Positions 33,245 through 44,890 of a DNA stretch of 64,000 bases are shown here, one piece after another. Origin of the DNA: Blepharisma stoltei (taxonomy: Eukaryota; Ciliophora; Heterotrichea; Heterotrichida; Blepharismidae); contig CAJZBQ010000047.1 in the NCBI GenBank assembly GCA_914767885.1, positions 62,001 to 126,000 on the forward strand, read 5' to 3'. The position numbers and the translations under genes are program-made. Within the stretch, counting starts at the first letter, position 1; each line of letters starts with the position of its first letter. The notes under the pieces were generated by a model. It ran no database searches and was not told the DNA's origin. It saw only the letters and a list, made by a program, of their open reading frames with translations.

Positions 33245-34724
33245 CTATATAACACTCAAGATACCTCCAATAATAGCCCCTACAACAGAAACAATATTGC
33301 ATATTGCACTAGTATTATTACTAATAAAACTGAGAGTATCCTTACTCCCCACCCTCCGTGAGCGAACAAAAAAATTTGGTCTCTCACGAGGGGGGTTAAT
33401 TTTTTTTGAAAATAATCCTAATTCTCAAAAATTTAAAGCAAATATTAATTTAATTTGCGAAATTTATGTTTTAAAACGCATTTGTTTAAAATTAAATAGA
33501 GTTAGCTCGTGATTTCATTATACTAATTATTACTTATATAAAAGATTTTTTATTAAAAAAAATTTTTGTTCGCTCACTTTTAAGCAAAAAATAAGGATTT
33601 TTTAATAGTTTTTGTTCGCTCACGGAGGGGGGAGTTAGCTGTCGATATAATTTCACTTCATTTAACTAGCTGTTCACTTAGCTTAGCCAAATTATTAGAT
33701 TTCTTCGAAGATTTAATGAGTCCATTAGAACCCCAAACTTCAGCCTTTGATTTCCCGTCTTTATCAGTAAAAATTCCTTTCAATTTTTTATTATTCACAA
33801 ATTCGCCTACAAATTTTGTCCCATTTGCATATTTTAAGACACCATCACCGCTCATTTTATCATTTTTAAATTCCCCTATATAAGTATTGTAATTGCCCGA
33901 GGATGGCGCAAGATAGCGCCATCCTCGGGCAATTTAAAAAAGGCCTCACACCGGGAATTGAACCCACGTGTGGGGCCATTTTTGGTACGTTGAAGTCGAT
34001 GTTCTACACATACCAAAAATGGCACCACACGTGGGTTCAATTCCTGGTGTGGGGCCATTTTTGAATTGCTCTAGGATGGCGCAAGATAGCGCCATCCTCG
34101 GGCAATTACTATATCCCCACTTGGCCATTTAAAAGTGCCATTTCCATGCTTTTGGCTATTGCAAAAGCTTCCTTCATATTTTCTTCCGTCAGGAATTGTA
34201 TAAATTCCATGGCCATTGATGAAATCGTTATTAAAATTTCCCTCATAGACCATACCTTCTGGCCATTTAAACCTGCCAGGTCCATGAAGCTTGGAATTTC
34301 TGAATTCTCCACTATATCTCCGCCCATCAGGTAAATAAATTTCCCCTTCTCCATGCAGCTGGTCGTTAATCCATTTTCCTTTTAATATAGTTCCATCAGT
34401 TTTCGTCAAAGTGCCTTGCCCATTTATGTGGGAATTTTGAAATTCTCCCTCATAAACATTTCCATTGGGCCATTCAAAATTTCCTTGTCCTTCTTTTTGT
34501 CCCATATTAAAGTCACCTACGTACCTTCGTCCGTCTGGAAAGCATAGGACACCTCAGCCATGTCAGCTGCCACTTGATCAATCCCCATCATAAGTATAGC
34601 CACTTGTATAGATCATATACCCTTTTCTATGTGGTATGAAGTTATTTGTGTAAGTATCTATAAATGCAGAGCCTTCATAAAACTCATCTCTTGTATGGTA
34701 ACTGACATCATAGAGATCTTGCAT
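33245..34724 (-). CDS. MORN-repeat protein with C-terminal membrane helix
   Basis: From ATG 34724 (MQDLYDVSYHTRDEFYEGSA) the protein has about eight MORN units (YxGxF/WxxGxxHGxGxxxxxxG), for example YEGNFNNDFINGHGIYTIPD. Two Trp codons within the first unit (YDGDWSSGSWHGWG) are TGA at positions where MORN favours Trp. A 227-bp palindromic element splits one unit; removal gives SGDTYIGEF. After EQLVK the frame passes a TGA and a 293-bp CTCCC-family element and ends with a hydrophobic helix (ICNIVSVVGAIIGGILSVI) at TAG, giving 319 aa. MORN proteins bind lipids or organise membrane and cortex; a cortical membrane role is inferred. Confidence 0.8.
33343..33635. mobile_element. CTCCC-family inverted-repeat element in MORN gene
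   Basis: Ends TTACTCCCCACCCTCCGTGA and TCACGGAGGGGGGAGTTA are inverted repeats flanked by TA, with a second internal inverted motif TTCGCTCAC. There is no ORF. Removal joins EIISTA to KDTLSFISNN in frame. Confidence 0.85.
33885..34111. mobile_element. Long palindromic TA-flanked element in MORN gene
   Basis: About 227 bp. Terminal inverted repeats GTAATTGCCCGAGGATGGCG, each with its own sub-hairpin (GGCGC-AAGATA-GCGCC), enclose a nested inner palindrome of about 120 bp. The core twice contains GGGTTCAATTCC, a sequence like a tRNA T-loop or pol III B box. It is far more G+C-rich than the host gene. TA-bounded excision restores a complete MORN unit. Confidence 0.85.
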
Positions 34725-35296
34725 TATTCTTGACTAAAAAAATTATAGAACAAATTGAAATGGCAAGTTTTTATATTTTCTCAATTGTGAATTTTGATAA
34801 GGAAGTATGAAAGATGTAGTTTTTTGAAAAATAAATGAATTTTATAATAAAAATAAAGATTGATCAGAATATTTTTTAGATTCTAATATAGTTATAATAA
34901 AAATTAAATGAAAATGAAGATTAATTGATAATTTTATTATGCAAGATGGAAATGGTATGAAGCTTTAATTAGGTAATTTTATATATATGAATAGTTGATC
35001 AAATTTCTTTTAATTTATAGGATAATAAAAATTATTATGGAATATGAAAGCAAACCTTATAAAAATGGCCTATTAAGAAGACTTTCAATACTCTGATATT
35101 GCATACTTTAGTGTTAAAATATGAAAAGGGTAATAAAATCAAAGATAAGGGATTTATCAAGTCAATAAAGAAAATCTAAATATAAAAATTTCATGCGATT
35201 ATTAAAGGATAAAGGCAAGACGCAAAATCAATATTTAAAACCAATTAAAATTTACTATAAAATGGCTTTTTATATTTGAAGCTTTCTAAGATTTAA

Positions 35297-36685
<1,389 letters not shown>

Positions 36686-36881
36686 CTAGAATGCAATAGA
36701 TTTAGCTCAAAATGCCAAATTTGGAAATTTTCTTTAAATTAGCATTTCTAGCTCATTTATTTTAATTAAATTATAATAATAAAATAAAGATAAAGAGAAT
36801 AATGCAAAAACTTGTATTATAATAGTGTATTATTATATTTATAAAACCTTTAATAAAACCTGTGAAAATTTAGTAAATTTA

Positions 36882-39530
36882 ATGGACAAAGATAAGTGAA
36901 ATCAAATCTTACTCTTAGGCGCTGCAACACTTGGCTTTATAGGATTTCTTCATATGTGTAAAATGGTGATAATGTCTGGCCAGCCTCTTGTGTGATGGTT
37001 ACCTATGTATATCTGGGCATGGTATTTTGAGACAGGAGTAGCACAGCAATATATAGTGACCCGAAGTGAGGGTCTTGAGCACAGAACCGCAGTTTTGTGG
37101 CCTATCCAATGGGCATTTACTTTGAGTTCTTTTTGATAGTGCACCCAAGTTAGTTGGTGAAAAGGAGCAGGGTGAATTACTTTGCTCAAGCTGCTCTGTG
37201 GTTTGCCCCCAATCGCAGAAGTGGTTGAATATTTTCCAGAGATAACCAAAAAAAAAGGATGCAAGCTAAAAGGCTTGAAAGCGATCCTCCAGCAAAGTGT
37301 ATGATTTTTTTGCCTTATTTCGGATCGACTCCCATGAGCCAAAAATGGGTTTCCACGCGGAATTTCTGAATTTTCACGTGTGAAATCCATCTTTGGCTCT
37401 TGGGAGCCGATCAGAAATTTGATCAATTGATTATACCTTAAATGGGGCGATCTGGCTGATGCAGGAGATAGCGTAATAAGAGTTAAGGGACTGAGTTGGA
37501 ATTTTAGTTCTCAGTTATGATCTGCATACCCAATAAAGCAACCACTATCCAGAAATCAGAGGTTTCGGCATGGGCTTAGATGCACCAGATGTGGAAGCTC
37601 ACCTTAGCTTGTCTCATCACACAGCTTCTAACATGCAGAATATCACTCTGGAAGCAGAGACTGTAAACATGTAGCATTAATCTTACCTATAGGTCTTCTT
37701 CACTACAGAAAATCCCAAAACGCTCGCAAGGCAATTCGTCGGACCACATCCCAAGTCCGTCAAATTGAAAAACTTGAGAAAATTCTTAACGAGCAGAAAG
37801 CGATTGAGCACGACATCCAAAGAGGTGTCAGGGCTCCCAAAATGCTGCCTCCTCCTGAAGGAAAAGTATTTCTAAACCCTCTTTTGGGTACAGGGGTGAA
37901 ACAAGATATTAACTCAGGACGAGCCTTTCTCCCAGAATCTGTATTTAATAAAGTCGGTGGATACTTAGTTGCTGATAATGTCTTTTCAATTGACCCAGCA
38001 TCTGCTGGAGGGTCTATTTTACTCGTAAAAGGATCTCCTAGAATGGAAATTGTTATATTTTTTTACAATAATTATCTTATTTTTTTAAAGCAATTAATTT
38101 TTTATTAAAATTAATAGCTTTCAGTATATGAATCCAAAAAATGTGAAAGCGGCAATCGTTACATGTGGAGGCCTATGCCCTGGCTTAAACGTAGTAATCC
38201 GAGAAATCGTTATGTCACTGCACTTTAATTACGACACAACTGAAATATATGGCATATGGAATGGATATTCAGGATTTTATACTGAAGGCTTTATAAAAAA
38301 GCTGACTCCTCATGATGTAGTAGACATTCATACACTCGGAGGGACAATTTTAAAGACTTCTCGAGGAGGCTGGAATTTAGAAAAAATTGCTGACTGCATT
38401 GAAGAAAGAGGCTTTAACCAAATTTATGTGATAGGTGGGGATGGGACACACAGAGGGATTAATGCGCTTGTAGAGGAAATGGAAAGGAGGAATCTTCCTG
38501 TTTTTATTGCAGGAATTCCTAAGACTATTGATAATGATATACCAATTATTGATATTCATTTAATAAGAGATTGAATTATAAATAGCCAGCAGAAAATAGT
38601 GAATTTATAGAATATAGATAAATTATAAGCCAAAAGTATGATTATTTTTAGAAAAAAGTATAAATCATTTGGATTTGATACAAGTGTAGAAGAAGCCCAA
38701 AGGGCAATTGATTCTGCCAATATAGAAGCTAATAGTGCTGAATATGGAGTTGGGCTTGTAAAGCTAATGGGTAGAAACAGCGGCTTTATCGCTATGCAAG
38801 CTTCAATTGCAAATAGAAATGTAAATGTTTGCTTGATCCCTGAGTCTGAGTATGAGTTATCAGGGCCAAATGGCGTTTATAACTATTCTTTTCTAATTAA
38901 ATACCCCAAAACTCTCTAAATTTAAAAAAAAAATCAAAATTAATATAAATAAATATATATTTTAGAAAGACTCAAGGTAAAAAAACATGCTGTTGTCGTC
39001 GTAGCTGAAGGAGCTGCTGTATCCTGTAAAGACGAAAAACTAGTAATGCCAGGAACTGATGCATCAGGAAACCCTATTTTATATGATATTGGAAAACATT
39101 TAAGAGATGGAATTGTGAAATACTGCAAAGAGCATGGTATGAATATTACCTTAAAATACATTGACCCTACCTATATGATTAGAACTGTCCCTGCCAATTC
39201 TGGGGATAAAGTCTTATGCGCAACTTTAGCACAAGCTGCAGTCCACGGTATACTCTTTATAATAAAATAATTTTTTTTTTTAAAAAAAAAAATTTATAGC
39301 AATATTTGTGATAAAATTATACTTTTGCTGGGTTTACAGGATTTTCTGTAGGCTGTGTGGCTGGAACCCCTTGCTTTATTCCTATAGATTTAATGATTTC
39401 GACTAGAGAAGGTAAAAATTCTTTGCCTGGCCAACGGAGAGTAGACTTAGAAGGAAATTATATGTGGTGGAGGCTTATGGCTTCAACAGGGCAGCCAAGC
39501 TTTATTAATGAGGTTAAAGAACTTAATTAA
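36882..39530 (+). CDS. Phosphofructokinase, group III ATP-type, five IESs
   Basis: Catalyses fructose-6-phosphate phosphorylation. Motifs: [23 protein letters not shown] (GGDGT, as in ATP users), [42 protein letters not shown]. It starts at ATG 36882 with a TGA as Trp and a hydrophobic segment ([18 protein letters not shown]), so a membrane anchor is possible. Five TA-bounded segments (750, 73, 108, 69, 71 bp) must be removed; the result is one 525-aa frame matching the plant/trypanosome-like PFK clade. The stop TAA at 39528-39530 overlaps the stop of the convergent hydrolase gene. Confidence 0.9.
36940..37689. mobile_element. 750-bp composite insertion at PFK N-terminus
   Basis: A G+C-rich, SINE-like block starts near AAAATGGTGATAATGTCTGG. 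It contains an internal palindrome at about 37315-37420 (GAGCCAAAAATGG ... CATCTTTGGCTC) related to the core of the palindrome at 44328. It is flanked by an imperfect duplication TATAGGATTTCTTCA / TATAGGTCTTCTTCA with TA. Removal joins TLGFIG to LLHYRKSQ in frame. Confidence 0.7.
38054..38126. other. IES, TA-bounded, in PFK
   Basis: 73 bp. Excision gives [19 protein letters not shown] in frame. Removal as GT...CAG would also stay in frame (MEIYMNP), so an intron cannot be fully excluded here. Confidence 0.75.
38553..38660. other. IES, TA-bounded, in PFK
   Basis: 108 bp starting TATTCATTT and ending AAAGTA before TA. Excision gives [19 protein letters not shown], the conserved PFK sequence. 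The ends are not GT-AG. Confidence 0.92.
38894..38962. other. IES, TA-bounded, in PFK
   Basis: 69 bp. Removal joins NGVYNYSFL to [17 protein letters not shown] in frame. Confidence 0.82.
39249..39319. other. IES, TA-bounded, in PFK
   Basis: 71 bp with a long T/A run. Removal gives [16 protein letters not shown], the expected PFK sequence. Confidence 0.9.
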
Positions 39531-40252
39531 CTATTCAAAATTATATGATGGATTATCTGTATAACTTGTTCTAAAGCTTCATTGAAAAAATGCTTGCAAT
39601 TTAATGTGTAATGCCCTTTACATTTTTCTTTTAATTCTTGTACATATGCTAAAGAGTCTGAATAAGGGATTATTTCGTCAGGCTCTCCATGCAAAATATA
39701 GATATCTCCTTGAGACCTTTCACAATAAATTTTCATATCGATATTTATCCTTTCAGTGACCATTTCCTGGGTAATTTTAAATTCTTTTCCAAAAGCTGAG
39801 TGCAAAATCTCACCATTTTCCTGGAGAATCTGGTATTTTTCTTGTAGGTAGTGAGGTAAAACTGTCATATAAAAGCGTGGGGCTAATGCAATAATTTTTT
39901 TGACGTCTCCGTGTATAGCAGAATATATGATTACGTCATTTCCTGCTTTGGAATGGCCTATAATTCCTGATACTTGGTATCCTTGGGATATAAGAAATTT
40001 TACAGCGTCGTCTAAGTCATTAGCTTCTCTTTCAAAACCTGCCCATGAGAAATCGCCTTGACTGTGGCCGTTTCCTGAGAAATCAAATCGAAAAGTATTT
40101 ACTTGTAAATTCTCGCTTAAATACCTATATAGAAACAAGTCCATATCACAAAGTTGCCCGTGGCAGATAATATAGATGTTATTATCATTTGGGGATTTTA
40201 TTGAAAATTTGTAAGCTAGTTGTAGGCCATTTCGATTTGTAAAGAATTCCAT
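39527..40252 (-). CDS. Alpha/beta hydrolase, array copy 1
   Basis: Full-length 241-aa member of the array, and the most canonical: it keeps an oxyanion-type HG (YIICHGQLCD), nucleophile elbow GHSKAG, acid in HGEPDEIIP and histidine in NCKHFF. It starts MEFFTNRNGLQLAYKFSIKS, the family N-terminus. No signal peptide. Related to serine hydrolases of the dienelactone hydrolase/lipase type; substrate unknown. Its stop overlaps that of PFK (tail to tail). Confidence 0.85.
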   Translation of the reverse strand: MEFFTNRNGLQLAYKFSIKSPNDNNIYIICHGQLCDMDLFLYRYLSENLQVNTFRFDFSGNGHSQGDFSWAGFEREANDLDDAVKFLISQGYQVSGIIGHSKAGNDVIIYSAIHGDVKKIIALAPRFYMTVLPHYLQEKYQILQENGEILHSAFGKEFKITQEMVTERINIDMKIYCERSQGDIYILHGEPDEIIPYSDSLAYVQELKEKCKGHYTLNCKHFFNEALEQVIQIIHHIILNS

Positions 40253-40289
40253 TTAATGATTTTAAATATAAAATTTTAGCATAGCCATT

Positions 40290-41103
40290 TTAATTTTCAA
40301 TAGCATGATGAATAATTTCGACGACTTCGTCAAGTGCTCCATTCAGCAAATGATCGCATTCCATCCTATTTTTCTTTATTTTGCCTATTATTGATTTTAT
40401 TTTGTTTTTATTTTTACACAAAAATTTTTTTTAATTTTGATGGCTAAATCAAGCAAAAATATTATAACGTATAATGGCCTTTACATTTTTCTTTTAAGGC
40501 ACTCGCATACTGTAGAGAATCTATATAAGGAATAATTTCATCTAAACTGCCATGAATAATATAAAATTCACCTTGTGCTCTTCGACAGTAATATCTCATG
40601 TCAATACTCATTATTTCATCAATCATCTCTCTTGTGCATCCAAAAGCATAGCGAACAATATGCCCATTAGCCTTGACTATTGCGTCATTTTCGCGCATAT
40701 ATTGGGGAATATAACTCATGTCAAATTTAGGAGAAATCGCGAAAATTTGTCTGATCTGTCCATAAATGGCTGAATAAATAATTGCATCAATTGCAGATTT
40801 TGAGTGCCCAATAATTCCTTCAACTTTATAGCCTAGAGAATTTAAAAATTTTACAGCATCATCTATATCCCCAGCTTCACTAATATGGCCTGCATAAGTA
40901 AATTTACCATCGCTTTTTCCATTTCCAGGAAAATCAAATCTAAAGGTATTGACTCTAAGATGTTGACTAATAAAACTATAAATAAAAGAGTCCATGTCAA
41001 AAAACACCATCTGGCAGACTATGTAAATTCTTTTATCTTCTGGGTTTTTTATAGAAAATTTGTAGGCAAGCCTCAAACCATTTCGATTTATAAAGGTTTC
41101 CAT
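40290..41103 (-). CDS. Alpha/beta hydrolase, array copy 2 (with IES)
   Basis: 236 aa after removal of a 103-bp IES that separates KCKGHY from the C-terminal block with the catalytic His (MECDHLLNGALDEVVEII). Nucleophile GHSKSA, acid HGSLDEIIPY. The HG of the oxyanion loop is replaced (IVCQMVFFD). The start METFINRNGL is chosen by homology; an upstream ATG at 41163 exists. Confidence 0.82.
40367..40469. other. IES, TA-bounded, in hydrolase copy 2
   Basis: 103 bp. Paralogues have continuous KGHFALNCDHML at this point; excision gives KGHYRMECDHLL in frame. Confidence 0.85.
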
Positions 41104-41449
41104 GTTTTTTATATTTTTGAGGAAACTGATTTTTAAATTAATTTTGATATCATCAGATAACAAGTACAGATATATTAATTGAAAATATTTGTAGGCATTT
41201 CTATAAATAAATTTAAACTCAATAGTTTACTTGTTATTTTTATTTTTTTATGTTAAGCCACAATAGACTTTCCATTAAGTTATAATAAAATTGAAATTCT
41301 GATAATTTATATATAAAAAAAATATTTTTGCTTTACTAAAACAGATCCTTTTGTATGTAGTTTTTATAAAATTTAAAAAGCAAAATCACTAATTATAATT
41401 TTTATATGAAGACATTTTAGGTTTTAGTTTTAAATAAAAATTACTATTA

Positions 41450-42229
41450 TTAATTATCTAACATAATCTTCTCAACTATCTCAACAATTTCATCAAAAAC
41501 CCCAATGAAATAATGGTCAGCGCTTATCCTAAAATGTCCTTTACATTTTTCTTTCAATTCTTTTACAAACTCCAAAGACTCTGAATAAGGGCAAACTTCG
41601 TCAGCATCCCCATGAATAATAAAAATATTTCCTTGAGCCCTTTCACAATAAAATTTCATGTCAGTACTTATTATTTCCTCAATCATTTCCCACGTGAACT
41701 TTGACTGAGACTCTAAACACATATGGACAAGTTCTTTGTTTTGTCTAAGAAAATCATAAATATCTTGCAAAAAATACGGTAGAATGTTCATATGAAATCT
41801 TGCAGACAATGCAAAAATATTTTTAATTTGGCCATATAAGGCAGAATAAATAATTACACTTGTTGCGCATTTTGTTTGCCCAATAAGCCCTTCTGCTTTT
41901 AAGCCTTTTGAAGCTAAAAACTTGACTGCATCGTCAATATCGTCAGCATCTCTGGCAAAAGCAGCGATAGAGCGTTCACCTTGACTATTTCCGAACCCAG
42001 TGAACTCGAATTTAAATGTATTTATGCCCAAATTTTCATGTAAAAATCCACACATGATAAAAATTTCTGGAGGTCACATTTGGCAAATTACCAAAATCCT
42101 TTTATCGGAGGAGTTTCTTATTGAAATGCTGTAGGCAAGCTGCAATCCGCTTCTATTTGTAAAATAACTGATTTCACTACTTTGAATTTGGGGCTGAGGG
42201 CTTGAATTTTCTTCTGAAAAGGATGACAT
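41450..42229 (-). CDS. Alpha/beta hydrolase, array copy 3, altered nucleophile
   Basis: 259 aa of the second subtype (N-terminal extension MSSFSEENSSPQPQIQSSEI, then SYFTNRSGLQLAY). A TGA is Trp in CQMWPPEIF. The nucleophile elbow reads GQTKCA, with Thr in place of Ser. The acid (HGDADEVCP) and His (SADHYF) remain. Either a Thr-based or an inactive pseudo-hydrolase. Confidence 0.8.
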
Positions 42230-42529
42230 AATGAAAATCACGATTAATTCTTTATATTATTACTATTTAAGAGTTTTAAGGAAGACGTAGCTTAAATAAG
42301 CTCTTATGAATAGATTTTAATTATAACTGAAATCTACAGTATTGAAGTAATACCATTTAAGTATTACAATGCTTTTTAATTGAGTTTTTATTTTTTATTT
42401 AAAAGGCTTAGTTTTAAGCAGACTAATTACTGTCTAAAATACTGATGAGGTAAATTGCTGCATCCCAGATTTTTCTTGATATAAATTGAAATAAGCTTGT
42501 CTCTTTGTTATTGTATGCAAAATTCACAT

Positions 42530-42640
42530 ATGATAAATAGGTGAGAAGGCCACATTTGGAATATCATCCTAATCTTTTTGTCGTTAGGGTTTTATTGAAA
42601 AGCTGCACGACAATTTTAAGCAAAATAGGAAATACTGCTT
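42530..42640 (-). pseudogene. Hydrolase N-terminal relic
   Basis: The minus strand retains traces of the family N-terminus (LSCSFSIKP, QMWPS-like text) with stops and a frameshift. It is flanked by intergenic sequence also present at 45130 and 47520. Confidence 0.5.
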
Positions 42641-43002
42641 ACTTCACTAGTTTTCTACCAAAATGGGGCTATCTGGGATACTGGCATATTAAATTACAAT
42701 TCCTAATTCTTTATATAGTATTAAAACCATTATTTGCTGCTTCGTAGCATCATTTTTATATTTATTTTAATGTTAGTTCTAAATCGGTCTTCATACTTTT
42801 GATTTTTATTTCTGACTCATTATTTTTAATTATTTTGAGCGTTTTTAAAAAGTATTCAATGGATAAATAACTATATTATGATTCAATACTAGTATTTAAT
42901 CTTTATATAGTGCAATGAAAGTGATGAATTGCATATAATGCTTCAGTAATCATCTTATTGAAATTTAGCTTAAATTGGTCTTTTCATCTCTCCTTAAACT
43001 GA

Positions 43003-43372
43003 TAACTTCCCCCCTCCGTAAGGGGAATAAAAAAATTTTGTTCACTTACGGAGGGGGCTAATTTTTATTCTTTAAACAAATTTATATATAAATTTTTTTG
43101 TTCGAAATTTAAAAATATCTCACTTCTATAAAAATTGGAAAGCAAATATTAATTTAATTTGTAGAATTTATGCTTTAAAACGCAATTTGTTTGAAATTAA
43201 ACAGAATTAGCTCGAGATTTCGTTATTCTAATTATTAGTTATATATCAAAAATTTTTTCCATACAAAATTTTTTCTATTAAAAAATTTTTGTTCACTCAC
43301 GGAGGGTGGGTTTTTTTAGGCAAAAAATAGGGATTTTTTCCAATGGTTTTGTTCACTCACGGAGTGAGGGAG
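43003..43372. mobile_element. CTCCC-family inverted-repeat element, intergenic
   Basis: 370 bp between TA and TA with ends CTTCCCCCCTCCGTAAG and CACGGAGTGAGGGAG. The duplicated intergenic regions near 45432 and 47827 have the uninterrupted sequence (CTTAAGATATTTTT), giving two empty sites for this insertion. Confidence 0.88.
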
Positions 43373-43567
43373 TAAGATATTTTTAAAAATCTAATAAGGG
43401 AATATTATATTTATGCAGACACAAATATTGCTCGTACTTTTTAACTAGGCAAGACAGACACTAATTAATAAATCGATCATTTTCTTTATTATAAAAATAT
43501 TTACCATTTCTGATGGAACTTTATATAATTTTCTCTTGCTTATTACATTTTCTCACGTAAATTATTA

Positions 43568-44281
43568 TTAACTATCACGAATAATTTGGCTAATAATGGT
43601 AACTACATCATCTAATGCTCCAGTAAGCATATGATCACAATTTAACGCAAAATGTCCTTTACATCTCCTTCCAAGCTCTTTTACAAACTCTAAAGAGTCT
43701 GAATAAGCTACGACCTCATCTTCGTATCCATGAAGAATATAAATATTGCCTCGTGCCCTCTGACAATAATATTTCATATCAATTTTCAATATTTCTTGAG
43801 CCATTTCTCTTGTGCACCCAAATGCGTAGCGAACTATTTCTCCATTTGAATTAATAATCGCGTCATGCTGTGCCATATAGTCTGGGATAAGTCCCTTATG
43901 AAATTTTGGACAAATAGCAATTATAATTTTTACCTCACCGTATAAGGCAGAATAAATAATTGAGACAGTTGCTGACTTTGAATGCCCGATAATACCTTCA
44001 ACTATATAGCCTCGGGATACTAAAAATTTTACAACATCGTCTATGTCTCCAGCTTCACTAATATGGCCTGCATAAGTAAATTCTCCATCACTTTTACCAT
44101 TCCCAGGAAAATCGAATCGAAAAGTGTTAACTTCTAAACTTTGGCTGAAAAAACTGTAAATAAGAAAATCCATATCGAAAAACACAAATTGGAGGACTAT
44201 ATAAATTCTTTTGTCTTCTGGATTTTTTATGGAAAATTTATAAGCTATTTTCAAACCGTTCCTATTTGTAAAGGTTTCCAT
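43568..44281 (-). CDS. Alpha/beta hydrolase, array copy 4
   Basis: 237 aa, uninterrupted (METFTNRNGLKIAYKF). Triad candidates: Ser in GHSKSA, Asp in HGYEDEVVAY, His in NCDHMLTG. Closely related to the copies at 45637 and 48014. The oxyanion HG is absent (IVLQFVFFD). Confidence 0.85.
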   Translation of the reverse strand: METFTNRNGLKIAYKFSIKNPEDKRIYIVLQFVFFDMDFLIYSFFSQSLEVNTFRFDFPGNGKSDGEFTYAGHISEAGDIDDVVKFLVSRGYIVEGIIGHSKSATVSIIYSALYGEVKIIIAICPKFHKGLIPDYMAQHDAIINSNGEIVRYAFGCTREMAQEILKIDMKYYCQRARGNIYILHGYEDEVVAYSDSLEFVKELGRRCKGHFALNCDHMLTGALDDVVTIISQIIRDS

Positions 44282-44327
44282 GTTTTATAATTCTTATAAC
44301 TGGATATTTATAAATTTTTCAAATAGA

Positions 44328-44523
44328 TATAGCGCCTTTCTTAAGATGGCGCGCAATGCGCCATCACCGGGCCATGTCGGACGAGGAATGGTTCCACGTG
44401 TGAAACCCTCTTTTTGGCTCGTGGAAAAAGAGGGTTCCACACGTGGAATCATTCCTCGTGGAGAACCCTCTCCCGACATGGCCCGGTGATGGCGCATTGC
44501 GCGCCATCTTAAGAAAGGCGCTA
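44328..44523. mobile_element. 196-bp near-perfect palindrome, TA-flanked
   Basis: TAGCGCCTTTCTTAAGATGG at one end is matched by its exact complement at the other. Nearly the whole element folds on itself around a core containing CCACGTGTGAAACCCTC. The two paralogous regions near 46395 and 48774 read TAGATAAATCAG without it, so the insertion is at TA with TA duplicated. It lies just upstream of hydrolase copy 4. No ORF of its own is credible. Confidence 0.92.
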
Positions 44524-44744
44524 TAAATCAGAATAGGCTTTAAGAAAATAAAAATTTTGATATAAATGGCAGTCTAAGAATATTTGCTGGCGCTAAAGTG
44601 CTTCATTATTCAAAATTTTGATAGCGATTTATTTTTTCTGATTATCAGCTTAGCTTGTCATTTATTTCAAGTTTTTCTACCAAATTCCAAGACCCAATTT
44701 TGTTGTCTGATTTTATCTATTTTATAACGAATTTTACTTATTTA

Positions 44745-44890
44745 GACATAATATTTTCAACAATCCCAGCTACTTCATCAAAGACTCCAAAATACAAATG
44801 ATCGCAGCCTAGAGTGAAATGTCCTCTGCATTTTCCTTTTAAAAATTGTACATATTTCAAAGAGTCTACTTAAGGATAAATTTCGCTTAT
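44745..44890 (-). pseudogene. Hydrolase C-terminal relic
   Basis: Matches the C-terminal block of the copies at 46611 and 48988 (catalytic His region CDHLYFGVFDEV) but breaks off at a diverged copy of the IES found at 49257. Only about 45 codons remain. Confidence 0.6.

Noticed and set aside
33876-34128. Two overlapping minus-strand ORFs in the MORN-gene palindrome
   Set aside because: Artefacts of the G+C-rich inserted element; they are not part of the MORN frame.
36950-37426. 158-codon minus-strand ORF inside the 750-bp PFK insertion
   Set aside because: It lies wholly within the retroposon/palindrome composite, matches no family I recognise and has no homologous conserved motif.
38054-38126. 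GT...AG spliceosomal intron in PFK
   Set aside because: A GT-CAG removal is possible here, but the other four PFK interruptions lack GT-AG ends and all five fit TA excision, so IES is the simpler single explanation.
44280-44497. Open frames on both strands within the 44328 palindrome
   Set aside because: A near-perfect palindrome yields mirror-image open frames by chance; composition and context are those of an inverted-repeat element.
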